This document shows, piece after piece, positions 1 through 5,874 of a DNA stretch of 6,886 nt. Source of the DNA: Gp13-AA77 sp036521995 (GTDB lineage Bacteria > Acidobacteriota > Terriglobia > UBA7540); the NCBI GenBank assembly GCA_036521995.1, contig DATDGR010000035.1, forward strand, positions 1 to 6,886, given 5' to 3'. Numbering within the stretch: the stretch's first letter is position 1; each line of letters starts with the position of its first letter. A program made the translations under genes and the position numbers. The notes beneath the pieces were generated by a model. That model worked only from the letters and a program-made list of their open reading frames with translations. It was not told the DNA's origin and made no database searches.

Positions 1-1770
1 TGTTTGCTGCCTTGGCTCGTGGCGGCGTCACTCGGTGCTCAGGACCAAGGCAGCCCGCCGGGACGGGTGGCAAGGCTCAGCTTCACGCAGGGCAATGTCT
101 CCTTTCAGCCGTCGGGCGAAAGTCAATGGAGCACGGCCTCACCGAACTATACGGTCAGCACCGGCGACCGTCTGTACACGGATCAAGGCGCTCGAGTGGA
201 ACTCGAGGTGGGACCTTTTGCCGTGCGCATGTCGCAAACCACGGACCTGACCCTGGTCAATTTGAATGACCAGCTCATGCAGCTCGGTCTCGGGCAAGGC
301 TCGGTCCGCGTCACTGTCTATGAACTGCCCCAGAGCAATTCCGTGGAGATCGACACGCCGAACGGAGCTCTTACTATTCAGCAGCCCGGCTCATACCGCG
401 TGGACATCGATCCGAACCAGGGGTCCACGCTGGTGAGCGTGAACGGCGGCAGCCTGGAAGTGACCGGCGGAGGCATTTCGCAGCCTGTCAACAGCGGACA
501 AGCCGCCCAGTTGACGGGGACGGGGCCGATCCAGGTCAACTTGGTGGCGCTTCCGAACCCAGACGATTTTGACCAGTGGTGCGCGAGCCGTGACCGCCGC
601 ATCGAAAGCTATTCATCAAGGCAGTACGTGAATCCGTACACTCCGGGGGCGGAAGACCTGGACCAGTACGGCCAGTGGAACACGGTTCCTCAATATGGGC
701 CGGTGTGGTATCCAGCCGGGGTCGCGGCGGGCTGGGTGCCCTATCGCGTCGGGCACTGGGCCTGGGTGGAACCCTGGGGTTGGACCTGGGTGGAGACTGA
801 ACCGTGGGGCTTTTGTCCCTTCCACTACGGCCGCTGGGCCTTCATCGGATCACGCTGGGGCTGGATGCCGGGACCGGTGGCGGTGGTGCCTTTCTACTCT
901 CCTGCCTTGGTGGCGTTCGTAGGCGGAAGTGGCTTCTCGGTGGGTGTCAGCTTTGGAGGAGGCTTCGGCCTGGCGGCCTGGTTCCCGCTGGGGCCGAGCG
1001 AACCTTTCATTCCGTGGTACCACTACACTCCCACGTACCTGCGCCAGGTGAACATCACTAACGTCAGAAACGTGACGGTCATAAACAATTACATAAACAC
1101 TACCAACATCAACGTCACCAACATCAAGTATCAATATAAGACCGTGGGTGTTACCGCCGTCTCCGGGGACGTCCTGCGGAGCGGCCAACCCGTGGCGGCT
1201 CACATCGTTCGTATACCGCCGGAACAGATAGCCAAGGCCCAAGTGATTGCGCACCCCGCCATCGCTCCTGCGCAGACGGCGGTGTTCGGAGGTCGCGCGC
1301 CTGTCAAGGCCCCGCCGGTGCGCGCGGCCGTAACGGCTCCGCCCCGAGTCGCCGTGCAGGTGACCCGAGGAGGGCAGCCCGCTGAACGACCCACCCCGGA
1401 GGCTCTGGCGGCCCGGTCCGCGCCGCCGCCAGCCGAGGCGCATACTCCGGCTCCTGCTGTGCCGGAGCGGAGTCCGGCGCCCGCCACAAACAGGGTCACT
1501 CCGGCGCCGACGAGCACCCGCGCCGGACCCCCAGCCGCGCGGCCTGCGTTCGTCACCAAGACACCGCCGCCCGAGCGCGACGTTCCGTTCGCCCAACACG
1601 AGACGGCGCTGCAGCAGCACCCCGGACGCCCGCTCGAGCCCCAGCAGGAGCAAAACCTGAGGCAAGGACGGCCTGCCGGGCCTCCACAAGATCGGGAAGT
1701 TCTGCCGCACGAAGCGGCCCCGAAACCGGCGCCACGGCCGGAGCCCAAGCCTGCTCCTAAGCCAAAGTAG
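1..1770 (+). CDS. FecR-domain / DUF6600 exported protein with W-rich, N-rich and Pro-rich regions (5' partial)
   Basis: The frame is open from base 1 and begins inside what looks like the hydrophobic core and cleavage zone of a signal peptide (LLPWLVAASLGAQ), so the real start lies upstream. Numbering from the codon at base 4, residues 22-180 resemble a FecR domain: beta-rich, with 'GDRLYTDQGARVEL' and 'IDTPNGALTIQQPGSYRV', the usual pattern of FecR-like periplasmic beta domains. Residues 205-290 are very rich in Trp and Tyr (GHWAWVEPWGWTW, YGRWAFIGSRWGW), which is the DUF6600 hallmark. Then come a Gly/Phe hydrophobic stretch (290-330), an Asn/Thr/Ile/Val stretch (349-376) and a 150-residue Pro/Ala-rich tail ending in PKPAPKPK. 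It is probably periplasmic or surface-exposed and possibly binds the wall or glycans through the aromatic region. No TonB-signalling partners are visible, so the FecR label describes the fold and not iron uptake. Family call fairly sure; function unknown. Confidence 0.85.
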   Translation, partial: CLLPWLVAASLGAQDQGSPPGRVARLSFTQGNVSFQPSGESQWSTASPNYTVSTGDRLYTDQGARVELEVGPFAVRMSQTTDLTLVNLNDQLMQLGLGQGSVRVTVYELPQSNSVEIDTPNGALTIQQPGSYRVDIDPNQGSTLVSVNGGSLEVTGGGISQPVNSGQAAQLTGTGPIQVNLVALPNPDDFDQWCASRDRRIESYSSRQYVNPYTPGAEDLDQYGQWNTVPQYGPVWYPAGVAAGWVPYRVGHWAWVEPWGWTWVETEPWGFCPFHYGRWAFIGSRWGWMPGPVAVVPFYSPALVAFVGGSGFSVGVSFGGGFGLAAWFPLGPSEPFIPWYHYTPTYLRQVNITNVRNVTVINNYINTTNINVTNIKYQYKTVGVTAVSGDVLRSGQPVAAHIVRIPPEQIAKAQVIAHPAIAPAQTAVFGGRAPVKAPPVRAAVTAPPRVAVQVTRGGQPAERPTPEALAARSAPPPAEAHTPAPAVPERSPAPATNRVTPAPTSTRAGPPAARPAFVTKTPPPERDVPFAQHETALQQHPGRPLEPQQEQNLRQGRPAGPPQDREVLPHEAAPKPAPRPEPKPAPKPK

Positions 1771-1801
1771 GAGAAGCGCTAAGATACGATGGATCACTTC
1801 T

Positions 1802-1828
1802 GGGCGCGGTTCGCCTGCCGCGCCCTTT
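1802..1828 (+). terminator. Candidate intrinsic terminator after the FecR/DUF6600 gene
   Basis: A perfect 8-bp stem GGGCGCGG (1802-1809) / CCGCGCCC (1818-1825) with an 8-nt loop lies about 30 bases after the stop codon and is followed by only TTT. The stem and position fit a Rho-independent terminator. The short T run makes this moderate; it could also be an mRNA 3'-end stabilising hairpin. Confidence 0.5.
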
Positions 1829-1897
1829 GGCGTGCCATCCCGCGTCCTGGAGCTAGCATCCACCTCGAGGGGCGCCCAACTCAGATCCCTAAACCGG

Positions 1898-1989
1898 CAG
1901 CCTGCCAAGGCTGTCCCTGCAGCCTTCAAGTCTGAAGAACTTACAGGCATAGAGTCGTAGCAAAAGTGTGCAACACTTATACACTTTTG
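1898..1989. repeat. Cluster of nested inverted repeats, including a perfect 9-bp inverted repeat
   Basis: Left part: CAGCCT (1898-1903) pairs with AGGCTG (1908-1913), and AAGGCTG (1907-1913) can instead pair with CAGCCTT (1920-1926), so the middle half-site has two competing partners. Next, CTTCA (1924-1928) pairs with TGAAG (1933-1937). Right part: CAAAAGTGT (1961-1969) pairs perfectly with ACACTTTTG (1981-1989), and its AAGTGT (1964-1969) can also pair with ACACTT (1973-1978). Such three-half-site arrangements occur in operators, structured RNAs and dispersed intergenic repeats. None of these can be named from sequence alone. Confidence 0.6.
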
Positions 1990-2492
1990 ACAAAAACGGC
2001 CCCCGCGGCGCAATTCACGTGATTTCAAAGAAACATACCTGCCCTTCTTTCTCGACCGGCGGGCTTTGCCAGACACCAGTTCGAAGGCGAAAGTAAGGCG
2101 AACAAAGGTCAGGTAGTTTGAGCTTGGCCCCCTGTCAAATATAACGCGGAATACCCCCACACCTCAGGCCATCGACGCCCCTCACAACAAAGGCGACCTG
2201 AACACGAAAGCGTATAAGGATTGCACAGTTGCACCAAAACGGGGCAGTTTTGTCCGCATAAGTTGATTCGAAAAGGATACAGCAAGCTTTTGGCCCGCAG
2301 CCGCGGAAGCAGACTCGCGGTTACGCAGCGCCTCACATCCGGATGCTCGACGGCCGGCTTCGCCCAGAGAACCCTCAAACGCTGGCTCTCTTCCACCTGG
2401 GAGGGGACCGAGAAGCGATGGAGCTCAACCCGCCCAGGCTCGACAGCTACGTTCTAAGGTCCAGTCAAGTTCCGATGGTCCGGCCGCCCCAG

Positions 2493-2519
2493 GGAACGGT
2501 CAACCAACGGGCTGTCAGT
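2493..2519 (+). promoter_or_regulatory. Candidate ECF-sigma-type promoter upstream of the sigma-factor gene
   Basis: GGAAC (2493-2497) is followed 16 bp later by GTC (2514-2516, in GTCAGT). Many ECF sigma factors recognise a GGAAC -35 and a GTC- or TCT-containing -10 with about this spacing, and many activate their own operon. A start near 2525 would give a leader of about 130 nt. Only short matches support it and the spacing is about one base from the canonical, so it is a hypothesis. Confidence 0.3.
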
Positions 2520-2558
2520 TCCTCGTGTGCTCCGTCACACTATACCAGTGGGCATGCG

Positions 2559-2567
2559 TGTTAGAAT
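2559..2567 (+). promoter_or_regulatory. Candidate extended -10 promoter for the sigma-factor operon
   Basis: TG-N-TAGAAT (TG at 2559-2560, TAGAAT at 2562-2567) matches an extended -10 element of a housekeeping sigma factor. No good -35 sits 17-18 bp upstream (ACTATA or CACTAT), which extended -10 promoters can tolerate. Transcription would start near 2574, about 80 nt before the GTG start of the sigma gene. A small inverted repeat CACT/AGTG (2538-2541 / 2547-2550) overlaps the -35 zone and could be an operator. Confidence 0.4.
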
Positions 2568-2654
2568 CTCGCTCGAATGTTGCCCTCGACCGGGCGGGTT
2601 GTAAGAACACTTTCCCCGTCTCAGCGCAAGTCATAGAGACCGTGGAGCGGCTGA

Positions 2655-3227
2655 GTGGAACAAGATCTGCAGCTCGTGAAACGCTGCCTCGCAGGCGAAG
2701 ACTCCGCCTGGGGAGACCTCTTGCGGACGCACAACCGAAAGGTCTATAACCTCTGCTACCGTTTCACGGGCAGGACGGGCGAGGCCGAAGACTTGACGCA
2801 GGAGGTATTCATTAAGATTTTTCAGACCTTGCGAACTTACGACGCGGACCAGGGCGCCTTCGGCACCTGGATGAGCCGGGTGGCCCGCAACCACTTGGTG
2901 GACCACTACCGCCGCACCCGCAAAGAGCGGCTGACCTCGTCCCTGGAGGAAGATCCCGCAGTGCTTGAGGAGACGCCAAGCAGCGAGGAACAGCCCCTGG
3001 CGCAGGTGGAATCTCGCGAGCGCCGGGAGATGCTGCAGGCAGCGCTCGACCGCCTCTCGCCGGATATGCGCGAAGCCGTGATTCTGCGGGACTTTCAGGA
3101 TCTCGACTACGACGAGATTGCCGAAGTGCTCGGGGTGCCACAAGGAACCGTCAAGTCCCGAATCAATCGCGGAAGGTTGGAACTGGCGAAGGTCATAAAG
3201 CGTATGGAAGGAGTGAAGGGTGGTTAG
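2655..3227 (+). CDS. ECF-type RNA polymerase sigma factor (sigma-70 family)
   Basis: A 190-residue protein with the two-domain ECF layout. The sigma-2 domain (about 12-90) includes 'AEDLTQEVFIKIF' (44-56, region 2.2, core-polymerase contact) and 'FGTWMSRVARNHLVDHYRR' (69-87, regions 2.3-2.4, -10 melting and recognition). An acidic linker (95-120) follows. The sigma-4 domain (about 122-183) has 'LSPDMREAVILRD' and the helix-turn-helix 'YDEIAEVLGVPQGTVKSRI' (152-170) that reads the -35 element. There is no sigma-3 or region 1.1, as usual for ECF factors. The start is GTG at 2655: an in-frame TGA lies immediately before it (2652-2654), and GGAG (2644-2647) is a ribosome site 7 nt upstream. The membrane anti-sigma gene follows after 11 nt, the standard pairing. 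Inference: it controls this operon and envelope functions. Family assignment is very secure; the regulon is not known. Confidence 0.96.
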   Translation: MEQDLQLVKRCLAGEDSAWGDLLRTHNRKVYNLCYRFTGRTGEAEDLTQEVFIKIFQTLRTYDADQGAFGTWMSRVARNHLVDHYRRTRKERLTSSLEEDPAVLEETPSSEEQPLAQVESRERREMLQAALDRLSPDMREAVILRDFQDLDYDEIAEVLGVPQGTVKSRINRGRLELAKVIKRMEGVKGG

Positions 3228-3238
3228 GCCCGAAAGCC

Positions 3239-3934
3239 ATGACGCATCTGGAGATCGAAAACCTCGCGAGTGACTACCTGGAAGGGCAGCTGAACGTCCT
3301 GCGCCAGGCCGAGGTAGAGCGCCACCTGGCCGCCTGCCCGGACTGCCGGGATTTGATGGCGGGCGTCCGGCGCCTGTTCGAGCTCTGCCAGGCGGCGGAG
3401 CCCCTTGAGCCCCCACCCTGGCTGGTGCCCAAGATCTTGAGGGCCACGGTTGGCGAGCGCAAGCCGGGATTGGGTGAACGCCTGATCGCCTGGTTCCGGC
3501 CTGTGCTTCAAATCCGAGTCGTCTATGGGGTGGCTATGGCGGTGTTCTCGCTGTCGATGATCGCCAACGTGGCCGGCATCAACCTTAGGCACGTGAAGGC
3601 TGAGGACTTGAACCCGAAGAACTGGATCTATCAGGCCAACCGCAACGGCCATCTAATGCTGGGCCGCGCCGAGAAGTACTATTACGACCTCAAGGTAGTC
3701 TACGAGATTGAATCGCGGCTGCGGCAGCTTCGGGCGCAGCCTACCGACGAAGCGCCTCGACGCCAGGCTCCTGCCGGAGGGTCAACCGAAGGCGCGCCGG
3801 TGAGCGGGCCCTCGCTCGCCTCCAACTGGACTCCGGGCAACGCCTTCCAGGTCAATGAGGCCGCTTGGAACTTACGGGCGTTCTCTGCTCGGGATGGCGG
3901 CGGGCACCGTTCAGTGAGGAGCACAATTCCATGA
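3239..3934 (+). CDS. Membrane-bound zinc-finger (zf-HC2) anti-sigma factor
   Basis: 231 residues. The N-terminal cytoplasmic domain carries the ZAS signature His-X3-Cys-X2-Cys (H29, C33, C36 in 'HLAACPDC') in a helical context (ASDYLEGQLN, RQAEVERHL), which in known members clamps the cognate sigma factor. A single TM helix is predicted at about 94-113 (YGVAMAVFSLSMIANVAGI). The portion after it (114-231) is polar, with a Tyr-rich helix (AEKYYYDLKVVYEIESRLRQ, 144-163) and a low-complexity tail. It would face the periplasm and could sense stress or be cleaved. It lies 11 nt after the sigma gene, and its stop overlaps the next ATG by 4 bases (ATGA), so translation is probably coupled. The ribosome site is weak (an AGG overlapping the sigma stop), also consistent with coupling. 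No known periplasmic sensor domain is recognised. Confidence 0.9.
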   Translation: MTHLEIENLASDYLEGQLNVLRQAEVERHLAACPDCRDLMAGVRRLFELCQAAEPLEPPPWLVPKILRATVGERKPGLGERLIAWFRPVLQIRVVYGVAMAVFSLSMIANVAGINLRHVKAEDLNPKNWIYQANRNGHLMLGRAEKYYYDLKVVYEIESRLRQLRAQPTDEAPRRQAPAGGSTEGAPVSGPSLASNWTPGNAFQVNEAAWNLRAFSARDGGGHRSVRSTIP

Positions 3935-4605
3935 CATGCGCTAATCATCCCCAAACCGAATCCGTCGCTTATTGCGGCCACTGCGGGCGCGCTCTGTGCG
4001 CCGAGTGCAAGCGCGAAGTAAGCGGAATGATCTACTGCGAGTCCTGCCTGGCGAACCGGCTGCGCTCAAGCACCCTTCCGTCCATCACCGGTATCGGCGA
4101 AGGGCCAAATCCCGGCCTCGCCCTGTTCCTGGGGTTCATTCCCGGCGTGGGCTCCATTTATAACGGGCAGATCGTCAAGGCCATGGTGCAGGTTCTGATC
4201 TTCGGGTCGCTCATAGCCCTGAGCAATCGCGTGGGCGGGCCCTTTGACACCATTTTCGGTCTGGGTGCGGCAGCCTTCTATTTCTACATGGTCATCGACT
4301 CGTACCAAACGGCACGGCGCAAGCAGCTCGGCCAGCCGGTGGAGGAATGGCTGGGCTTGGGCGAGTTCAAGATTAACGCCCCGGTGGGCGCCGCCTTGCT
4401 GATCGGCCTCGGCGCCTTGTTCCTGCTCGACAACTTCGGTATACCGGTTTTCGAGTCGATCAGCCGGTTCTGGCCCGTCATCCTGATCGTGATCGGGCTG
4501 CTGATGATCCAACATCGCATGAGACGGGGAACAACACCGCCGCCGGGCGGTGGGTCTTCGGGTCCGCAACCTCCGGCCGGGCCGCGCGGACCGCAAGGCT
4601 TATAG
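3931..4605 (+). CDS. B-box zinc-finger, multi-TM protein with C-terminal DUF5668 (LiaI/LiaF-like) domain
   Basis: 224 residues. The start is the ATG at 3931, overlapping the anti-sigma stop; GAGGAG (3916-3921) is a ribosome site 9 nt upstream. Residues 1-40 form a B-box-type zinc finger with potential ligands C3, H6, C15, C18, C23, C26, C36 and C39 (MTCANHPQTESVAYCGHCG). Residues 60-125 contain two or three membrane segments (PGLALFLGFIPGVGSIYNGQ, FGLGAAAFYFYMVIDSYQ), with the Gly/Pro-rich loop seen in TM2-like proteins. Residues 150-194 are a two-helix DUF5668 unit (GAALLIGLGALFLLDNFG, FWPVILIVIGLLMI), related to the LiaI/LiaF TM region. The tail is Gly/Pro-rich. The finger is probably cytoplasmic and could contact partners or the sigma/anti-sigma pair (inference). 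Domain calls are good; function is unknown. Confidence 0.85.
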   Translation: MTCANHPQTESVAYCGHCGRALCAECKREVSGMIYCESCLANRLRSSTLPSITGIGEGPNPGLALFLGFIPGVGSIYNGQIVKAMVQVLIFGSLIALSNRVGGPFDTIFGLGAAAFYFYMVIDSYQTARRKQLGQPVEEWLGLGEFKINAPVGAALLIGLGALFLLDNFGIPVFESISRFWPVILIVIGLLMIQHRMRRGTTPPPGGGSSGPQPPAGPRGPQGL

Positions 4606-4634
4606 GCGTACCGGAAGGGACGCGAGGAGTGGTC

Positions 4635-4850
4635 ATGGTGCATTGGGGCGCAGGTGAATTGGTACCGCTGGGTGGTATCGCAATGGTGGTCATCATCGTG
4701 GCCATCGGCAACTTTCGAAGGATGCGCGAGCGCGAGCTGCAAGCACATTCGGACTTGCGCCAGCGCGAGATGGAGCATGAGCGCCGCCTGAAGGAACTGG
4801 AAATCGAAAAGCTCAAGCTCGAGGTTGAAAAGGGCAGGAAGAGTCCGTAA
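4635..4850 (+). CDS. Small single-TM plus coiled-coil protein, paralogue 1 of 4 (PspB-like architecture)
   Basis: 71 residues. A short N-terminus (MVHWGAGELVPLG) leads into one TM helix (about 9-27), a basic stop-transfer (FRRMRERE) and a highly charged helix to the C-terminus (REMEHERRLKELEIEKLK) with coiled-coil spacing of Leu and Ile. I chose ATG 4635 over the upstream GTG 4629 because it lies 5 nt after GAGGAG (4624-4629) and makes the N-terminus align without gaps to the next gene (MVHW / MANW). By eye, 49 of the first 70 residues are identical to that neighbour, so the two arose by tandem duplication. Size and layout recall PspB of the phage-shock system, but I see no clear sequence match to PspB. 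Probably an inner-membrane protein with a cytoplasmic coil that could oligomerise with its paralogues. Confidence 0.85.
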   Translation: MVHWGAGELVPLGGIAMVVIIVAIGNFRRMRERELQAHSDLRQREMEHERRLKELEIEKLKLEVEKGRKSP

Positions 4851-4875
4851 GCGAACCGATAGCGAGGAGAGACTC

Positions 4876-5088
4876 ATGGCCAACTGGGATGCAGGAATCT
4901 TGGTACCGCTGGGCGCCTTCGCAATGACGATCATCATCGTTGCCATCGTCATGTTTCAGAAGATGCGTGAAAAAGAACTCCGGGCGCACTCCGAGCTGCG
5001 CCAGCGCGAGATGGAACATGAGCGCCACTTGAAGGAGTTGGAAATCGAAAGACTGAAGCTCGAAGTTGAGAAGAGCAAGGTTCACTGA
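4876..5088 (+). CDS. Small single-TM plus coiled-coil protein, paralogue 2 of 4
   Basis: 70 residues, starting at ATG 4876 with GAGGAG (4864-4869) 6 nt upstream. The leader resembles that of the preceding gene, so the duplication included the ribosome site. Layout: MANWDAGILVPLG, TM helix about 8-27 (VPLGAFAMTIIIVAIVMF), then a charged helix with ELRAHSELRQREMEHERHLK and LEIERLKLEVEK. It is about 70% identical to paralogue 1, and its first residues (DAGILVPLG, FAM) are nearly the same as in paralogue 4. The coil is rich in Glu, Arg, Lys and Leu, consistent with a parallel or antiparallel helical dimer. The role is inferred to be membrane-stress or scaffold related from the operon only. Confidence 0.85.
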   Translation: MANWDAGILVPLGAFAMTIIIVAIVMFQKMREKELRAHSELRQREMEHERHLKELEIERLKLEVEKSKVH

Positions 5089-5101
5089 ATATGGCAGAAC
5101 C

Positions 5102-5120
5102 AGGGCGGGTTTGCCGCCCG
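5102..5120 (+). other. Stem-loop in the spacer between paralogues 2 and 3
   Basis: GGGCGG (5103-5108) pairs with CCGCCC (5114-5119) across the 5-nt loop GTTTG, just before the AAGGGAG ribosome site of the next gene. There is no T run, so it is more likely an mRNA structure that affects decay or initiation than a terminator. Confidence 0.45.
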
Positions 5121-5134
5121 AAGGGAGAGCCGCC

Positions 5135-5368
5135 ATGGAGGTCCTTTCGAGTCCCATCATGATTCCCATCGTGGGCACGGTCTTCGGGACCACGATGGTA
5201 GTCATCATCGTCGTCACGGTTTTCTGGTTCAAGGCGCGTGAACGGGAGCTGCAGGTCCACCAGGAGATGCAGCTTCGCGAGATGGAGCATCAGCGGCGCA
5301 TGAAGGAAATCGAACTGGAGATCGAAAGGACCCGGGGACGGAACTCAGAGACCCCGGCCCGTGTCTAG
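5135..5368 (+). CDS. Small single-TM plus coiled-coil protein, paralogue 3 of 4 (divergent N-terminus)
   Basis: 77 residues. ATG 5135 follows GGGAG (5123-5127). The N-terminus (MEVLSSPIMIPIVGTVFG) differs from the other copies, but from Met21 on it aligns without gaps to paralogue 1: MVVIIV, then RERELQVH and REMEHQRRMKEIELEIER. TM helix is about 8-32. The charged helix covers about 33-68, followed by a short polar tail. It sits 46 nt after paralogue 2 and 66 nt before paralogue 4 in the same direction, so cotranscription is likely. The conserved coil with an altered N-terminus suggests a subunit that pairs through the coil but differs on the outer side of the membrane (inference). Confidence 0.83.
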   Translation: MEVLSSPIMIPIVGTVFGTTMVVIIVVTVFWFKARERELQVHQEMQLREMEHQRRMKEIELEIERTRGRNSETPARV

Positions 5369-5371
5369 CGG

Positions 5372-5403
5372 GCCGCTGCTGGCCGGGAGGATTCCGCGGC
5401 GGC
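5372..5403 (+). other. Imperfect stem-loop in the spacer between paralogues 3 and 4
   Basis: GCCGCTGC (5372-5379) pairs with GCGGCGGC (5396-5403) with one G-U pair and a 16-nt loop, 4 bases after the stop codon of the preceding gene. It is GC-rich with no T run after it. In such GC-rich DNA an 8-bp stem may be fortuitous. Confidence 0.3.
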
Positions 5404-5434
5404 TGGCCGATTTTCCGGGGGCGGAGGTCAAGAA

Positions 5435-5626
5435 ATGGACGCAGGTATCTTGGTTCCACTAGGCTGCTTCGCGATGGTAGTCCTGATCGTGGCGCTGACG
5501 AGTTTCGCCAAAATCCACGATCGCGAGACTGACACGCTCAGCGCCCTGGGCCGGGCGGAGGCCGAGCATCGAGCTCGCCTCGCCGAACTCGATCTGGAGC
5601 TGCAGCGGTTGAAGCAGAGAGGCTAG
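5435..5626 (+). CDS. Small single-TM plus coiled-coil protein, paralogue 4 of 4 (divergent coil)
   Basis: 63 residues, the shortest copy. ATG 5435 has GGAGG (5423-5427) 7 nt upstream. The N-terminus (MDAGILVPLGCFAMVV) is almost identical to residues 5-17 of paralogue 2, so kinship is clear. TM helix is about 5-24. The helix after it (HDRETDTLSALGRAEAEH, ARLAELDLELQRLKQRG) keeps the pattern of Leu and charged residues but has lost the REMEHxR core shared by the other three. It is followed after only 5 nt by the DUF5668 gene, so these two are probably translated as a pair. A change of partner in the coil is the simplest reading (inference). Confidence 0.85.
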   Translation: MDAGILVPLGCFAMVVLIVALTSFAKIHDRETDTLSALGRAEAEHRARLAELDLELQRLKQRG

Positions 5627-5631
5627 CAACA

Positions 5632-5874
5632 ATGTCACAGGATTTCGAAACCGTAAATCGAGGGACACTCGGCGGGGCAACGGGGCTGTTGCACCGGGTA
5701 AGTCTGACGTGGCCCGTGGTGCTGATCACGCTCGGCCTGATGTTTCTGGCCGATCAGTTTCTGCCGCAGTGGAGTTTCAGAAAGACATGGCCCGTGCTGC
5801 TGGTCGTGATCGGAGTCCTAAGGCTGATCGAGTCGGGAAGGCCGCCTCGCCGGCCCGCGGGACCACGGATCTGA
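5632..5874 (+). CDS. Small two-helix DUF5668 / LiaI-LiaF-TM-like membrane protein
   Basis: 80 residues. ATG 5632 lies 5 nt after the previous stop; GAGAGG (5617-5622), inside the end of the previous gene, is the likely ribosome site. After a polar N-terminus, two membrane helices (about 26-42 and 52-67) each begin with a Trp-Pro-Val motif: LTWPVVLITLGLMFL and KTWPVLLVVIGVLRL. The tail is basic and Pro-rich (SGRPPRRPAGP). This is the free-standing form of the DUF5668 unit that ends the B-box protein and begins the LiaF-like protein in this same window. In Lia-type systems such units lie beside or bind stress sensors at the membrane; that role here is inferred. Confidence 0.8.
   Translation: MSQDFETVNRGTLGGATGLLHRVSLTWPVVLITLGLMFLADQFLPQWSFRKTWPVLLVVIGVLRLIESGRPPRRPAGPRI

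Larger units (their letters stand above)
1771..2654. other. Long intergenic gap (about 880 bp) with inverted repeats and no supportable gene
   Basis: I find no convincing coding sequence here. Short open frames on either strand lack ribosome sites, recognisable motifs or sensible composition. The left half carries the terminator-like hairpin and a cluster of inverted repeats at 1898-1989. The middle has a 6-bp inverted repeat CAAAAC/GTTTTG (2235-2240 / 2247-2252), CCGCG/CGCGG (2301-2305 / 2316-2320) and a 10-bp perfect palindrome CATCCGGATG (2336-2345). A weak sigma-70-like pair TTGAGC (2118-2123), 16 bp, TATAAC (2140-2145) is present with no gene nearby. The right end holds the likely promoters and leader of the sigma-factor gene. 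It may be a decayed gene or insertion remnant, or host a small RNA; the sequence alone does not decide. Confidence 0.6.

Noticed and set aside
1..1770. FecR-type TonB iron-signalling system with the downstream sigma factor
   Set aside because: The protein lies 880 bp upstream, no TonB receptor is present, and the sigma factor already has its own zf-HC2 anti-sigma partner.
1987..2015. TTGACA at 1987-1992 as a -35 element
   Set aside because: The hexamer is perfect, but 17 bp later there is only GCAATT, and no gene follows within several hundred bases.
850..2160. 436-codon open frame on the - strand
   Set aside because: Most of it lies opposite the well-supported FecR/DUF6600 gene and reads as Arg/Gly-rich low complexity. 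Its first third lies in the gap without a ribosome site or known motif. A decayed remnant in the gap part cannot be excluded.
2109..2396. 95-codon frame on the - strand in the gap
   Set aside because: No ribosome site, no known motif, Cys- and Arg-rich random-looking composition.
2221..2457. 78-codon frame on the + strand in the gap
   Set aside because: TTG start without a spaced ribosome site, no recognisable domain, composition not protein-like, and inverted repeats cross it.
2631..3416. 261-codon frame on the - strand opposite the sigma factor
   Set aside because: A mirror frame of a secure ECF sigma gene in GC-rich DNA; no motif of its own.
4629..4634. GTG 4629 as the start of paralogue 1
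   Set aside because: It overlaps the GAGGAG ribosome site; ATG 4635 gives an N-terminus that aligns exactly with paralogue 2.
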